Assembly (NCBI RefSeq): GCF_002093665.1
Contig: NZ_MRWE01000022.1
Coordinates: 19,115 to 83,114 of the forward strand
Length of the DNA stretch: 64,000 nt
Direction: 5' to 3'
Origin: Rouxiella badensis
Lineage (GTDB): Bacteria; Pseudomonadota; Gammaproteobacteria; Enterobacterales; Enterobacteriaceae
The notes beneath the pieces are model-generated. The model was not told where the DNA came from and searched no databases. It worked only from the letters and a program-made list of their open reading frames with translations. Shown one piece after another: positions 8,684 to 19,083 of this stretch (positions are counted from its first letter, which is position 1; each line of letters starts with the position of its first letter). The translations under genes were made by a program, and so were the position numbers.

Positions 8684-9653
8684 GACGAATACGCTCCTTA
8701 TCCAGAAGTTCTTTGACCTGCACAGCGCTAATATCTGACATCGCGTTACCTTGTGTCGGACGACAGGTTGTCTGATTCTGCCCGTAGCCTCCAATCAGGC
8801 CGGGATCCGTCGGACCGTACAGTGTAATGTTGGGTCGGTCCAATGCGGCGGTCAAATGGCTGAGGCCTGTATCGACCGAGACCACCGCCTGTGCGCCTGC
8901 AAGAATACCTGCAACCTTTTCCAGACTCAACTTAGGCAGAACCTCAACGTGGTCGAAGCCTTCGGCAAGGCGCTGCGCGCGATGATATTCGTGATCTGCA
9001 CCCCAGGGAAGCTTGATCCGCAGTGGCGTATCCGCCAAAAGCCCAATCAGCTCACGCCAGTTTTCTTCCGGCCAGTGTTTGTCGGCTCGCGTCGTGGCAT
9101 GCAGAAAAACAAGATACTTGTCGGCATCTTCGGGCGGATTGCTGAGGAACCGCGATGCGATGGCGTAATCGCCCTGCGTGGTCGGTTTCTCGTAGCCTAG
9201 ACTCTTGGCAAACAGCTCACGAATACGCTCTACCGCGTGCTGCTTTTTGTTAATCGCGTGCTTCTTGTCATAGAACCAGCAGGCGAACGGCTCGCGTGCG
9301 CTCTTGCCGTCCATGCCATGCTTCTCGCCCTTGGCAACGCGAGTCACCAGCGCCGCACTCTTCACCAGACCCTGTGCGTCGATAATCACGTCATAAGTTC
9401 TGGATTGCAGGACTCGTTTGAAATCGCAGCGTTGTTGGCGGGTATCGGAGCCAAACCAGTTTTTGCGCCAGCGACGAATGGCCACTGGGATCACCCGATC
9501 AACGGCGGGATGCCAGCTTGGGATCTGCGAAAAGCCTTCTTCTACTACCCAGTCAAACTTGATGCCCGGCAACGCCCGCATTGCATCGGTCAGCGCAGGA
9601 AGTGTGTGTAAAACGTCACCCATAGAAGACGTTTTAACGATTAAAACCTGCAT
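8667..9653 (-). CDS. waaC: LPS heptosyltransferase I
   Basis: A 328-residue GT9 enzyme that adds the first L,D-heptose to Kdo2-lipid A. The N-terminal VKTSSMGDVLHTLPALTD motif (acceptor-binding Asp13) and SVDTGLSHLTAAL are diagnostic of WaaC; the DAQGLVKSA segment is also WaaC-type. It overlaps the end of waaF by 13 nt, and the downstream WaaZ-like gene overlaps it by 17 nt, so hldD, waaF, waaC and the WaaZ-like gene form a tightly coupled operon. Confidence 0.95.
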   Translation of the reverse strand: MQVLIVKTSSMGDVLHTLPALTDAMRALPGIKFDWVVEEGFSQIPSWHPAVDRVIPVAIRRWRKNWFGSDTRQQRCDFKRVLQSRTYDVIIDAQGLVKSAALVTRVAKGEKHGMDGKSAREPFACWFYDKKHAINKKQHAVERIRELFAKSLGYEKPTTQGDYAIASRFLSNPPEDADKYLVFLHATTRADKHWPEENWRELIGLLADTPLRIKLPWGADHEYHRAQRLAEGFDHVEVLPKLSLEKVAGILAGAQAVVSVDTGLSHLTAALDRPNITLYGPTDPGLIGGYGQNQTTCRPTQGNAMSDISAVQVKELLDKERIRRGFLL

Positions 9654-10702
9654 TCCAGCTCCTTGTTCGCTGCCAGGAGTTGCTGTAGCTCACTGAATAC
9701 CTGCGTGGGTTGAATATCGATCAGGCTCTGATGGTAGCCTTCGGCTGCATCGCCTTTGCGGACTTTGTGGTAACCGGTGATCAAACGAATAACGCGCGCC
9801 TGTTCACTCAGCGGCGGCGTGAAATCAGGACTGCTTGGGCCGTAGAGCGCCACCAGTGGCTTATTCAACGCGGCGGCGACGTGCATCAATCCAGAATCGT
9901 TGGTCACGATGGCCCGACAGGCGGCAATCAGCACCAGGGCCTGGTCGAGCGAGGTTTTTCCGGCGATGTTCAGACAGAAATCGCGCGCAGCCGGTGATAG
10001 CGCCTCGCGAATATCTTCTCCTGCAGCATGATCTTTGGCCGAGCCAAACAGTGCGATTTGATAGCCTGCATCAATCAGTAACGCCGCAAGCGCGGCGTAG
10101 TGATAGTGCGGCCAGCGCTTTGCCGGGCCGAACTCGGCACCCGGGCAAAAGCCAATCAGCGGACGTTCGCCAGTCAGAGCAAAAGAGTCGCTGACGGTGG
10201 TGATTTCAGTTTGATTAACCGCCAGCTGCGGCCAGAGGATCGGCTGCGGCAGGTCGGCGGCCGATTTAATGCGCGTGGCCTCATAGCCCAGCGCCGCATA
10301 GCGCTGGACCATCAGCGGGAAGGCTGCTTTATCGAGCTTGCGAATATCGTTCAGCAGCCCGTAGCGCATTTCTCCCCGCCAGCCGGTACGTTTAGGAATC
10401 GAGGCGAAAAAGGGCACCAGAGCCGACTTGAATGAGTTGGGCAAAACAAACGCCTGTTGATAGGCGTCTTTGCGCAGCGCAACGCCCAAACGGCGGCGTT
10501 CACCCAGCTCGAGCGCACCGTGACCCAACGGCATCGCCAGGGCCTGATTGACCTCCGGCATCCTGTCGAGCAGAGGACGGCACCACGCAGGGGCCATCAC
10601 GTCGATTTCTGCAGCAGGATTATTGGCTTTGATTGTACGGTACAAACTCTGCGACATCATCATGTCGCCAACCCAAGAGGGCCCAATGACCAGCGTTTTC
10701 AT
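9641..10702 (-). CDS. waaF: LPS heptosyltransferase II
   Basis: A 353-residue GT9 enzyme that adds HepII to HepI. Motifs: GPSWVGDMMMSQSLYR at the N-terminus, FCPGAEFGPAKRWP in the middle, and TNDSGLMHVAAAL in the donor domain. Length is close to E. coli WaaF (348). It lies 23 bp after hldD and overlaps waaC by 13 nt. No anomalies. Confidence 0.95.
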   Translation of the reverse strand: MKTLVIGPSWVGDMMMSQSLYRTIKANNPAAEIDVMAPAWCRPLLDRMPEVNQALAMPLGHGALELGERRRLGVALRKDAYQQAFVLPNSFKSALVPFFASIPKRTGWRGEMRYGLLNDIRKLDKAAFPLMVQRYAALGYEATRIKSAADLPQPILWPQLAVNQTEITTVSDSFALTGERPLIGFCPGAEFGPAKRWPHYHYAALAALLIDAGYQIALFGSAKDHAAGEDIREALSPAARDFCLNIAGKTSLDQALVLIAACRAIVTNDSGLMHVAAALNKPLVALYGPSSPDFTPPLSEQARVIRLITGYHKVRKGDAAEGYHQSLIDIQPTQVFSELQQLLAANKELECRF

Positions 10703-10725
10703 CTCGCTAACTTATTCCTTTAAAC

Positions 10726-11652
10726 TTAACGATTGAGCCAGGCCATGTACTCAGAGACGCCTTCTGCAACGGTTTTGAACGGCTTGTCGTAGCCCGCGCC
10801 GCGCAGTGCAGTCATGTCTGCCTGAGTAAAGGACTGGTAGCGACCTTTCAGTTTTTCAGGGAACGGGATGGTCTCGATAGCGCCTTTCTTGTGGAAGGCG
10901 ACAACGGCGTCGGCCACTTCCTGGAAGGATTCTGAACGGCCGGTTCCACAGTTGAAGATGCCTGATTTACCGTTCTGCCAGAACCACAGGTTCACTGCGG
11001 CCACGTCGCCAACGTAAATGAAGTCACGTTTGAAGTCTTCGCTACCGGCAAACAGTTTTGGATTCTCACCGGCCAGAATCTGGTTGTTCAGGTGGAATGC
11101 CACGCTTGCCATGCTGCCTTTATGGCCTTCACGCGGTCCGTAGACGTTGAAATAGCGGAAACCAGTGATCTGGGACTCGGCGTGCGGCAGAATTTCACGC
11201 ACGTACTGGTCGAACAGGAATTTCGAGTAACCGTAGACGTTCAGCGGCTGCTCGTACTTTCTGTCTTCTACGAAGCTGGTGTTCTGGCTGCCGTAGGTGG
11301 CGGCTGATGAGGCATACAGGAACGGGATGCTGCGATCCAGACAGTAGTGCAGGATGTCTTTGGAATACTGATAGTTGTTGTCCATCATGTATTTGCCATC
11401 CCACTCGGTGGTGGAAGAACATGCACCCTGGTGGAATACTGCATCAATGTCGCCTAAATCATCACCGGCAACGATGCTGGCGATGAAGTCTTCTTTATCT
11501 ACGTAATCCGCGATATCCAGGTCGACGAGATTGACAAACTTGGTGCCATCTTTGAGGTTATCAACCACTAAAATATCGCGATATCCCATATCATTGAGCG
11601 ACTTGATAATGTTGCTGCCGATAAAACCGGCACCGCCAGTGACGATAATCAT
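10726..11652 (-). CDS. hldD: ADP-L-glycero-D-manno-heptose 6-epimerase
   Basis: The enzyme makes the ADP-L,D-heptose donor used by the GT9 enzymes downstream. The start was moved to the ATG at 11652 (308 residues) because it gives the canonical [15 protein letters not shown]-terminus with an AAGGTG site upstream; a longer in-frame extension has no support. NAD(P)-binding TGGAGFIG at residues 5-12 and the SDR catalytic Tyr140/Lys144 (YGYSK) are present. First gene of the leftward hldD-waaF-waaC operon, divergent from kbl. Confidence 0.95.
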   Translation of the reverse strand: MIIVTGGAGFIGSNIIKSLNDMGYRDILVVDNLKDGTKFVNLVDLDIADYVDKEDFIASIVAGDDLGDIDAVFHQGACSSTTEWDGKYMMDNNYQYSKDILHYCLDRSIPFLYASSAATYGSQNTSFVEDRKYEQPLNVYGYSKFLFDQYVREILPHAESQITGFRYFNVYGPREGHKGSMASVAFHLNNQILAGENPKLFAGSEDFKRDFIYVGDVAAVNLWFWQNGKSGIFNCGTGRSESFQEVADAVVAFHKKGAIETIPFPEKLKGRYQSFTQADMTALRGAGYDKPFKTVAEGVSEYMAWLNR

Positions 11653-11893
11653 GGGAATCACCTTAATATTAATTAGCGACCGCGCACGATGCCCGGTCAT
11701 TCAGTTGTGCATATCATACCACTTCATCAGCGCAGTCACATTGGTAAGCTATCTGATTAGTCTCAGAATGCAAAAGCCTATGTCTTCCCGTGACATATGC
11801 TACAGAATTAACATTTCCCTGCCCGATCCCTCGTTATTATGTCGCTCAGTTAGTAGTCTCTCTGTTGAATACGTTATTTCAGGAGATAATCTC

Positions 11894-13087
11894 ATGTCGG
11901 CTTTATTCTATCGTCGGTTGGAAGACGAGCTCGCTCAGGCACGTTCGGAAGGACTCTTTAAACAGGAACGTATCCTTACCTCGGCGCAACAGGCGCGGGT
12001 CACCCTCGCTGACGGCAGCCAGGCACTCAATTTTTGCGCCAACAACTATCTGGGTTTGGCAAATCATCCACAGGTCATCAACGCAGCCAAGCAGGGCATG
12101 GACCAGCATGGTTTCGGCATGGCTTCTGTGCGTTTTATCTGTGGTACTCAAAACATTCACAAAGATCTCGAAAACAGACTGGCCGAATTTTTAGGCATGG
12201 AGGACGCTATCCTCTATTCCTCTTGTTTTGATGCCAACGGCGGCCTGTTCGAAACGCTGCTCGGCGCAGAGGACGCCATCATTTCTGATGCGCTTAATCA
12301 TGCCTCAATCATTGACGGCGTTCGCCTGTGCAAGGCGCAGCGGTATCGCTATGCCAATAATGACATGGCCGAGTTGAGAACGTGCCTCGAGCAGGCGAAG
12401 TCCGCCGGCGCACGTCACATTCTGGTCGCGACCGACGGCGTATTTTCTATGGATGGCGTTATTGCCAATCTGCGTGGCATCTGTGACCTCGCCGAGGAAT
12501 TTGATGCGCTAGTGATGGTAGATGATTCCCACGCGGTAGGGTTTGTCGGTAAAGAAGGGCGCGGTAGCCATGAATATTGCGAGGTGATGGGGCGGGTTGA
12601 CATCATCACCGGCACGCTCGGGAAGGCGATGGGAGGGGCGTCCGGCGGGTATACGGCGGCCCGCAAAGAGGTGGTCGAATGGCTGCGTCAGCGTTCGAGG
12701 CCGTATCTGTTTTCCAACTCGTTGGCACCTTCGATTGTCTGCGCGTCGCTGGCGGTGCTGGACCTGCTTGAGCACGGCGGCGAACTGCGTCAACGGTTGT
12801 GGGACAACGCCAGACTGTTCCGCCACAAGATGGCCGAGGCCGGATTCCAGCTTGCCGGTGCCGACCACGCAATCATCCCTGTGATGCTGGGCGATGCTCA
12901 GTTGGCACAGAAGTTTGCCAGCAGCTTGCAGCAGAAGGGCATTTTCGCCACCGGTTTCTTCTTCCCCGTTGTGCCACGCGGTCAGGCGCGTATCCGCACA
13001 CAGATGTCAGCCGCTCACAGCACCGAGGATATTGAACAGGCCATCGCCGCCTTTATCAGCACTGGTAAGGAGTTGGGGGTTCTGTAA
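11894..13087 (+). CDS. kbl: 2-amino-3-ketobutyrate CoA ligase (glycine C-acetyltransferase)
   Basis: A 397-residue PLP enzyme that splits 2-amino-3-ketobutyrate with CoA into glycine and acetyl-CoA, the second step of threonine degradation. The start ATG at 11894 has AGGAG 8 nt upstream and gives the normal length (E. coli 398). The PLP lysine is Lys244 in [13 protein letters not shown]; the DDSHAVGF segment binds the cofactor pyridine. Followed 73 bp later by tdh, with which it forms the kbl-tdh operon, divergent from hldD. Confidence 0.95.
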   Translation: MSALFYRRLEDELAQARSEGLFKQERILTSAQQARVTLADGSQALNFCANNYLGLANHPQVINAAKQGMDQHGFGMASVRFICGTQNIHKDLENRLAEFLGMEDAILYSSCFDANGGLFETLLGAEDAIISDALNHASIIDGVRLCKAQRYRYANNDMAELRTCLEQAKSAGARHILVATDGVFSMDGVIANLRGICDLAEEFDALVMVDDSHAVGFVGKEGRGSHEYCEVMGRVDIITGTLGKAMGGASGGYTAARKEVVEWLRQRSRPYLFSNSLAPSIVCASLAVLDLLEHGGELRQRLWDNARLFRHKMAEAGFQLAGADHAIIPVMLGDAQLAQKFASSLQQKGIFATGFFFPVVPRGQARIRTQMSAAHSTEDIEQAIAAFISTGKELGVL

Positions 13088-13160
13088 TGAATGCGAGAAG
13101 TGAGCAAGATTCGTTTTGAATGATTAATAACAGTTGGCGCGAATAACTAAGGAATTTTTT

Positions 13161-14183
13161 ATGAAAGCATTGGCCAAGCTTTTTCCTAAACAGGGTATCT
13201 GGATGACCGAAGCACCGGTCCCGGAGTTGGGTCACAACGATATCATGATAAAGATCCGCAAAACGGCAATCTGCGGTACGGACGTACACATTTATAACTG
13301 GGATGAATGGTCACAGAAGACCATCCCAGTGCCCATGGTGGTCGGCCATGAGTATGTGGGCGAGGTGGTGGCCATCGGGCAGGAGGTCAAAGGTTTCAAT
13401 ATTGGCGATCGCGTATCGGGTGAGGGGCATATCACCTGCGGACATTGCCGAAACTGTCGCGGCGGACGTACTCATCTTTGCCGCAATACCCAGGGCGTAG
13501 GCGTCAATCGCGCCGGCGCTTTCGCCGAGTATCTGGTTATTCCTGCCTTTAACGGCTTCAAAATCCCTGACAACATTTCCGACGATTTAGCGGCCATCTT
13601 TGATCCATTCGGCAATGCGGTGCACACCGCGCTGTCGTTTGATCTGGTCGGCGAAGACGTTCTGGTGTGCGGCGCGGGGCCTATCGGCATCATGGCGGCG
13701 GCGATTTGCCGTCACGTCGGTGCACGTCATGTGGTGATTACCGACATGAACGAGTATCGCCTCGACCTTGCGCGCAAGATGGGCGTCACGCGCGCAGTCA
13801 ACGTCAGCAAGGAGAATTTGACCACCGTGATGGCCGAATTGGGGATGACGGAGGGCTTTGACGTTGGGCTAGAGATGTCGGGCGCGCCGCCGGCGTTTCG
13901 CACCATGCTTAACGCCATGAACCACGGGGGGCGCATCGCGCTGCTAGGCATTCCGCCGTCGGATATGTCGATCGACTGGAATCAGGTTATTTTCAAAGGA
14001 TTGTTCATCAAGGGGATTTACGGGCGTGAAATGTTTGAAACCTGGTACAAGATGGCGGCGCTGGTGCAATCAGGATTGGATCTTACCCCGCTGATCACTC
14101 ACCATTTTGATATCGATGAGTTTCAGCAGGGTTTCGATGCCATGCGTTCTGGTCAATCGGGCAAAGTTATTTTGAACTGGTAG
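13161..14183 (+). CDS. tdh: L-threonine 3-dehydrogenase
   Basis: A 340-residue zinc-dependent medium-chain dehydrogenase oxidising threonine to 2-amino-3-ketobutyrate with NAD+. The start at 13161 follows an AAGGA site and yields MKALAKL, as in E. coli. Catalytic zinc ligands Cys38 (AICGTDVH) and the VVGHEYVGE pair are present, as are the four structural-zinc cysteines in the [17 protein letters not shown] stretch. The last 17 bp overlap the end of yibQ on the opposite strand. Confidence 0.96.
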   Translation: MKALAKLFPKQGIWMTEAPVPELGHNDIMIKIRKTAICGTDVHIYNWDEWSQKTIPVPMVVGHEYVGEVVAIGQEVKGFNIGDRVSGEGHITCGHCRNCRGGRTHLCRNTQGVGVNRAGAFAEYLVIPAFNGFKIPDNISDDLAAIFDPFGNAVHTALSFDLVGEDVLVCGAGPIGIMAAAICRHVGARHVVITDMNEYRLDLARKMGVTRAVNVSKENLTTVMAELGMTEGFDVGLEMSGAPPAFRTMLNAMNHGGRIALLGIPPSDMSIDWNQVIFKGLFIKGIYGREMFETWYKMAALVQSGLDLTPLITHHFDIDEFQQGFDAMRSGQSGKVILNW

Positions 14184-15138
14184 GGGACTTGCCCCAATCG
14201 GTCCATTGACGCTCGATAAAGCTGACCACTGGCGAGTTTTTAATACTGTCGCCCAGCACGCTAAACAGTGCTCCGGCGTAAACCTGTGGCACCGGCTGTG
14301 TTACCGGACAGGTTCGAATCCCCTTCGCTTTAGGCGGTTTCGGCTTGGCCGGTTTCGCCGGCGCAGGCATCGGCACTGGCCGTGGGTCACGGCTCACGGT
14401 CGCATTAAGCAAGTCACTTGGCCGAACCAACTGGATGTCTGGCGGAAGATGCGCCAGCTCTTGCTGTACCACCGCCACGGTAGTCGGATGCGGATGCCCG
14501 ATGGCAATGGCGAAACCATTACGGCGCGCTAAGGCAATTGCGCGGTCAAACTGATGGCGAATTTCGGCGTCGTTTTGTACATCATCCAGGAAGACGTTTC
14601 GTTTAATAACTTTAACAGAGGTGCCCTGCGCCGCCTGAACCGACTTGGTGCCTGCGATAGTCATGCTATCGAGGAAGAACAGATGATGCGGCGCCATCGC
14701 CTGCATGACGTTTTGCATACCACTCAGGCTAGAGGTCATCTTGCTGCCCTGATGATTATTGATGCCCACGGCATAAGGAATGCTGGCAATCGCCTGGTCA
14801 ACGATACGTTTGACCTCTTGGCTGCTCATGTCGGGGGTCAGGGTATTCTTTTCTAGAGGTTGTTTGCTGATAGGCTGCATCGGGAGATGGATCAGGATTT
14901 CGCGGCCCTGCTGGTGGGCCTTCTCCATCATCTGCTGCGAGTCGGGCGCGTTCGGAAAAATGGCCACCGATACGTTAATCGGCATTTTCAGCACCTGATT
15001 CTCGTTTTTCGCCTGGTAACCAAAGTCGTCAAACAGAATGGCCAGTTTGGCTGCCTGAACATTCAGCGTAAATACCAACGCGCCGCATAACGTCGCTAAA
15101 CGTCTCTTTTTATATCGCAATGTTATCTTCCCAACCAC
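14167..15138 (-). CDS. yibQ: Divergent polysaccharide deacetylase family protein YibQ
   Basis: About 320 residues with an N-terminal signal peptide ending in NVQA and the family motif [11 protein letters not shown], then LIHLPMQP and [12 protein letters not shown]. The DUF610/divergent-deacetylase fold is predicted periplasmic; the physiological role is not settled. Two starts are possible: GTG at 15138 (overlapping envC by 16 nt) or TTG at 15120, which has a GGGAAG site and gives a cleaner signal peptide. It is co-transcribed with envC. A proline- and lysine-rich linker near residues 255-275 precedes the C-terminal segment. The 3' end overlaps tdh by 17 bp. Confidence 0.85.
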   Translation of the reverse strand: MVGKITLRYKKRRLATLCGALVFTLNVQAAKLAILFDDFGYQAKNENQVLKMPINVSVAIFPNAPDSQQMMEKAHQQGREILIHLPMQPISKQPLEKNTLTPDMSSQEVKRIVDQAIASIPYAVGINNHQGSKMTSSLSGMQNVMQAMAPHHLFFLDSMTIAGTKSVQAAQGTSVKVIKRNVFLDDVQNDAEIRHQFDRAIALARRNGFAIAIGHPHPTTVAVVQQELAHLPPDIQLVRPSDLLNATVSRDPRPVPMPAPAKPAKPKPPKAKGIRTCPVTQPVPQVYAGALFSVLGDSIKNSPVVSFIERQWTDWGKSPTSSK

Positions 15139-16358
15139 GGCAGTGGGTTAACGGCCTGACCCTGACGACGAATTTCGAAGTAAAGGGAAGGCTGACCTTG
15201 ACCGCCACTGGTGCCCACTTGTGCAATCGGCTGACCGGCTTTCACCTGATCACCCACGTTCACCAGTGCGCTCTGGTTATATCCATACAGGCTCATGTCT
15301 CCTCGGCCGTGGTCTACCACGACAACCAGACCATAACCCTGCAACCAGTCTGCCAGTAGCACGCGTCCATCGGCGATGGCTCTTACATCGCTGCCCTCGC
15401 GAGCGGCAATAACAATACCTTTGTAACGCAGTTCCCCCTGTAGCTGTTCGCCAAACTGATGCAGCGTGCTACCGCGTACCGGCCAGAGGTCTTGTCCCGC
15501 AGGGCGACCCAGGCCGCCTGTGCGTGACACCAGCGATTGCTCGCTCTGCGTTGGCTTATAGGTGGAACCCTTCGATTTAGCCTGCTGTTCTTTCGCCCGA
15601 ACGGCGGCGGCTTCACGCGCTTCCTGCTCGGCGCGGGCGCGAGCGGCGCGTTCTGCGGCGGCAATTTTATCCTGCAGGCGGGTCTGGTTAGCCCGCAGAA
15701 CGACCAGGCTTTGCTCGTCTTTCTGTAATGACGACTCGAGCGAGGTAAGCGTTTTCTGCCTCGCTACACGCGCCTGTTCGAGTTTCTGCTGCTGAGTTTG
15801 CTGATCTGAAAGCGCCGATTTCTGCTGTACCTGTTTGGATTGCAGCGTGATGCGCTGGGAGGCGAGGTCACTGCGCGTCTTTTTCAGATCGTCGATATTC
15901 TTTTGTCGCGCCTGATTGAAGTAGCTGAAGTAGGCCAGCATACGTTCGCTGCGTTGGCTCTCTTCGCCGCCAAAGATCAGCTGAAGTCCGCTTTGTTTGC
16001 CGAGGCGGAAGGCCGCGTCGAGCTGTTTCGCGAGCAAGGCTTCCTGCGTCTTCTGCTGTTTTTGGAGTTTGTCGATTGAGGCATTCAGGCTGGCAATGTC
16101 TTTATTGAGGCCTGAAAGGGTCAGCTGAGTGTCGCGCAGCTTGCGGCTGGCGGCAGCGATGATCTTTTCCTGAGACTGGAGCTGGTCGAGCAGAGATCCA
16201 CGTTGCAGCTTTTGAGCCTTAACGCTTTTTTCTTTTTCAGCAATGCTTTGCTGAATGTTCTTGAGTTGGTCCTTGTTGTCATCGGCCAGGCTGAACCGTG
16301 GCTGAACCAGTATCGCGCCGCAGACTAGCAGTGCTGAACCGGTAAGAACTTTTCTCAT
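15123..16358 (-). CDS. envC: Murein hydrolase activator EnvC
   Basis: A periplasmic activator of amidases AmiA and AmiB at the division septum. The ATG at 16358 gives a signal peptide (cut after FSLA) and about 411 residues, near the E. coli length of 419; the reading frame continues upstream without support. Long coiled-coil heptads cover roughly residues 30-250, followed by a degenerate LytM/M23 domain at the C-terminus (GIVIAAREGSDVRAIADG, VVVDHGRGDMSLYGYN, SLYFEIRRQGQAVNP). In E. coli gpmM precedes envC in the operon; here it is missing, so envC must have its own promoter in the spacer before it. Confidence 0.92.
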   Translation of the reverse strand: MRKVLTGSALLVCGAILVQPRFSLADDNKDQLKNIQQSIAEKEKSVKAQKLQRGSLLDQLQSQEKIIAAASRKLRDTQLTLSGLNKDIASLNASIDKLQKQQKTQEALLAKQLDAAFRLGKQSGLQLIFGGEESQRSERMLAYFSYFNQARQKNIDDLKKTRSDLASQRITLQSKQVQQKSALSDQQTQQQKLEQARVARQKTLTSLESSLQKDEQSLVVLRANQTRLQDKIAAAERAARARAEQEAREAAAVRAKEQQAKSKGSTYKPTQSEQSLVSRTGGLGRPAGQDLWPVRGSTLHQFGEQLQGELRYKGIVIAAREGSDVRAIADGRVLLADWLQGYGLVVVVDHGRGDMSLYGYNQSALVNVGDQVKAGQPIAQVGTSGGQGQPSLYFEIRRQGQAVNPLPWLGR

Positions 16359-16711
16359 CAAACTGAAATAGATAGATTTGCTCAAACTTTTTTCCGCTTG
16401 TCGACCCAAGATGAGAGACAATTTGATCCCTGTTGGCTTTATCGTAACACTAATCAACAACATGATGCGAAAACAAAAAACTTCGCCAGCATCATTCAAG
16501 ATAGTGCGTTATAGGCTGCCTGTCAGTGAATAAACATTGGTTTAATGAAACGCAATGTTTGGAAATATTTTCTCTGGACCCCCCTTGATTTTTTCGGGAT
16601 GTGCCGCAGTTTATGGTAATTGGCGGCGCATTCGGGCTGTAATTGCGCAAGACGCAGGGTATACTCGTGAGCCTTGAATTTCCCCTTAACTAACGGGAGT
16701 TGTTACACCCC
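16359..16711. promoter_or_regulatory. Divergent envC / yibN intergenic region; gpmM absent
   Basis: A 353-bp spacer with stop codons throughout. It separates divergent envC and yibN and must hold both promoters. An inverted pair ACATTG/CAATGT sits near 16531-16556, and a run of seven C lies near 16577-16584. No remnant of the phosphoglycerate mutase gene gpmM, which occupies this place in E. coli, is visible. Confidence 0.6.
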
Positions 16712-17143
16712 ATGCAAGATATTATGCCATTCGTTAGCGCGCACCCGGTTCTGAGCCTGGCGTGGGTTGCACTGCTGATTGCGGTGATTTTCACGACTGT
16801 TCGAGCTCGTTTCTCAAAAGTTAAAGAAATCACTCGCGGTGAAGCAACACGTCTGATCAATAAAGAAGAAGCTGTGGTTGTCGATGTTCGTGCTCGCGAA
16901 GAGTTCCGTAAAGGTCACATTTCGACTTCAGTGAATCTGCTCAGCGCAGATATCAAAAGCAACAACCTGGGCGAGCTTGCCAAGAACAAGGCACTGCCGG
17001 TGATTGTTGTTTGTGCTAACGGCCAGACTTCCCGTTTAGCCGCAGAGGGCCTGGTAAACGCCGGTTTTGAACGCGTTTACAGCCTTAAAGAAGGTATCGC
17101 AGGCTGGAGCGGCGAGAACCTGCCACTGGCACGCGGCAAGTAA
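16712..17143 (+). CDS. yibN: Membrane-anchored rhodanese-like protein YibN
   Basis: A 143-residue protein, same length as E. coli YibN. One N-terminal transmembrane helix (about residues 13-30) is followed by a cytoplasmic rhodanese domain with a candidate active-site cysteine in [10 protein letters not shown]. The E. coli protein has a glycine-rich segment at this loop, so the cysteine here may or may not be catalytic. The start at 16712 was taken from homology; a TTG 12 nt upstream is too close to the GGGAG site. First of the rightward yibN-grxC-secB-gpsA-cysE series. Physiological role uncertain. Confidence 0.9.
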   Translation: MQDIMPFVSAHPVLSLAWVALLIAVIFTTVRARFSKVKEITRGEATRLINKEEAVVVDVRAREEFRKGHISTSVNLLSADIKSNNLGELAKNKALPVIVVCANGQTSRLAAEGLVNAGFERVYSLKEGIAGWSGENLPLARGK

Positions 17144-17184
17144 AGAATATTCCCTATCTTCACTCCATGATTCCGAGGTGCAAT

Positions 17185-17433
17185 ATGGCTAAGATTGAAA
17201 TTTTCACCAAAGCGACTTGTCCTTATTGCCATCGTGCTAAAGCCTTGCTCAACAGCAAGGGCGCAGCCTTTGACGAAATTGCTATCGATGGTGACGCCGA
17301 AAAGCGTGAGGTGATGATCGCGCGCAGCGGCCGTACGACGGTTCCTCAGGTATTCATCGACGGTCAGCACATCGGTGGATGCGATGATTTACATGCACTT
17401 GATGCCCGCGGTGGTCTTGATCCTCTGATTTAA
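17185..17433 (+). CDS. grxC: Glutaredoxin 3
   Basis: An 82-residue dithiol glutaredoxin that reduces disulfides and mixed disulfides using glutathione. The active site is Cys12-Pro-Tyr-Cys15; the cis-proline TVPQ and the GGCDD glutathione-binding motif follow. The ATG at 17185 was chosen because it gives the standard MAKIEIFTK start with GAGGTG 4 nt upstream; a longer frame lacks support. It lies 41 bp after yibN. Confidence 0.95.
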   Translation: MAKIEIFTKATCPYCHRAKALLNSKGAAFDEIAIDGDAEKREVMIARSGRTTVPQVFIDGQHIGGCDDLHALDARGGLDPLI

Positions 17434-17504
17434 CGAGGGAAGCGCAACTGCGCGCAAGGGCGGGTGTTTTGAAGGCTTATTATTAACTTAAGGGTACTAC
17501 TTTC

Positions 17505-17975
17505 ATGTCAGAACAGAACAACACCGAGATGACTTTCCAGATCCAACGTATTTATACCAAAGACATCTCTTTTGAAGCTCCAAATGCACCACAAGTTTTC
17601 CAGAAAGAGTGGGAGCCAGAGATTAAACTGGATCTGGATACTGCTTCTAGCCAACTGGCTGAAGGCGTATTCGAAGTTGTCCTGCGTGTGACCGTGACCG
17701 CTTCTGTAGCGGAAGAAACTGCATTCCTGTGTGAAGTTCAGCAGGGCGGTATCTTCTCTATCGAAGGCATTGATGGTACTCAAATGGCACATTGCCTGGG
17801 CGCATACTGTCCGAACATCCTGTTCCCTTATGCGCGTGAGTGCATCACCAGCCTGGTTTCACGCGGTACTTTCCCGCAACTTAATCTGGCACCGGTAAAC
17901 TTTGACGCCCTGTTCATGAATTATCTGCAACAGCAGGCGGAAAGCGAAGGTGCACAGCCACATCAGGATGCCTGA
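17505..17975 (+). CDS. secB: Protein-export chaperone SecB
   Basis: A 156-residue cytoplasmic chaperone that holds preproteins unfolded and hands them to SecA. The family-typical [19 protein letters not shown] start and the acidic surface and C-terminal tail rich in Gln/Glu and ending with PHQDA are present. It works as a tetramer. The stop overlaps the ATG of gpsA by one base (TGATG), so the two are translationally coupled as in E. coli. Confidence 0.97.
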   Translation: MSEQNNTEMTFQIQRIYTKDISFEAPNAPQVFQKEWEPEIKLDLDTASSQLAEGVFEVVLRVTVTASVAEETAFLCEVQQGGIFSIEGIDGTQMAHCLGAYCPNILFPYARECITSLVSRGTFPQLNLAPVNFDALFMNYLQQQAESEGAQPHQDA

Positions 17976-18994
17976 TGAAAACTGTCAATGCTTCAATGAC
18001 CGTTATCGGTGCCGGCTCGTACGGCACCGCTTTAGCCATTACCCTCGCCAGAAATGGCCACCCGGTTGTGCTGTGGGGGCATAACGCTGCTCACATCCAG
18101 GCACTCCAGGCCGCGCGCTGTAACCAGGCATTTCTGCCTGACGTCACCTTCCCCGATACGCTTATCCTCGAAACCGACCTCTCGAACGCGATTGCCGCGA
18201 GTCGTGACGTGCTGGTTGTGGTGCCGAGCCACGTTTTCGGTGATGTGCTACGCCAAATCAAGCCGTTCTTACGCGCCGATGCTCGCATCGTCTGGGCGAC
18301 CAAAGGCCTTGAGGCCGAAACCGGTCGCCTGTTGCAGGACGTGGCCCGTGAAGAGCTGGGTGATGACATCCCGCTGGCCGTCGTTTCAGGTCCAACTTTC
18401 GCAAAAGAGCTTGCCGCTGGCATGCCGACGGCGATTGCGCTGGCCTCGACCAATGCTCAGTTTGGTGAGGACCTTCAGCAACTGCTGCACTGTGGCAAAA
18501 GCTTCCGTGTCTACAGCAACCCCGATTTTATCGGTGTTCAGCTCGGCGGTGCGGTGAAAAACGTGATTGCTATCGGCGCAGGCATGTCTGATGGTATCGG
18601 GTTTGGTGCCAATGCGCGTACCGCACTTATTACTCGTGGACTGGCCGAAATGAGCCGTTTGGGCTCGGCGTTAGGGGCTTCCCCGTCGACGTTTATGGGC
18701 ATGGCAGGATTGGGCGATTTGGTGTTAACCTGCACAGATAATCAATCTCGCAACCGTCGTTTCGGTATTATGCTGGGGCAAGGTCTCGACGTTCAGAGCG
18801 CTCAGGACAAGATTGGTCAGGTGGTTGAAGGTTACCGCAATACCAAGGAAGTTCGCGCTTTGGCGCAGCGTTTTAACGTTGAAATGCCTATTACCGAACA
18901 AATCTTTCAGGTGCTGTATAACGGTAAAGACGCGCGTGAAGCCGCAACCGACCTATTGGCTCGCGCCAGTAAAGACGAGTCGGGCAGCCGCTAA
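17975..18994 (+). CDS. gpsA: Glycerol-3-phosphate dehydrogenase (NAD(P)+)
   Basis: A 339-residue cytosolic enzyme reducing dihydroxyacetone phosphate to sn-glycerol 3-phosphate for phospholipid synthesis. The dinucleotide-binding [10 protein letters not shown] lies at residues 12-21, VSGPTFAKE is the conserved central motif, and the catalytic lysine sits in [13 protein letters not shown]. Length equals E. coli GpsA (339). Coupled to secB. Confidence 0.97.
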   Translation: MKTVNASMTVIGAGSYGTALAITLARNGHPVVLWGHNAAHIQALQAARCNQAFLPDVTFPDTLILETDLSNAIAASRDVLVVVPSHVFGDVLRQIKPFLRADARIVWATKGLEAETGRLLQDVAREELGDDIPLAVVSGPTFAKELAAGMPTAIALASTNAQFGEDLQQLLHCGKSFRVYSNPDFIGVQLGGAVKNVIAIGAGMSDGIGFGANARTALITRGLAEMSRLGSALGASPSTFMGMAGLGDLVLTCTDNQSRNRRFGIMLGQGLDVQSAQDKIGQVVEGYRNTKEVRALAQRFNVEMPITEQIFQVLYNGKDAREAATDLLARASKDESGSR

Positions 18995-19006
18995 ACCGCA
19001 AGTTTT

Positions 19007-19035
19007 AATCCACCGGCGGAACAAGCCGGTGGATT
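19007..19035 (+). terminator. Hairpin in the gpsA-cysE spacer
   Basis: An 11-bp perfect stem (19007-19017 with 19025-19035) with a 7-nt loop. It lacks a downstream T run, so it may be an mRNA-stabilising or partial termination structure rather than a full terminator. Confidence 0.5.
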
Positions 19036-19083
19036 GCTATTCTCTGTTGCAGGCCTTAATTTAATTTGCTGTAAGGAATGATG

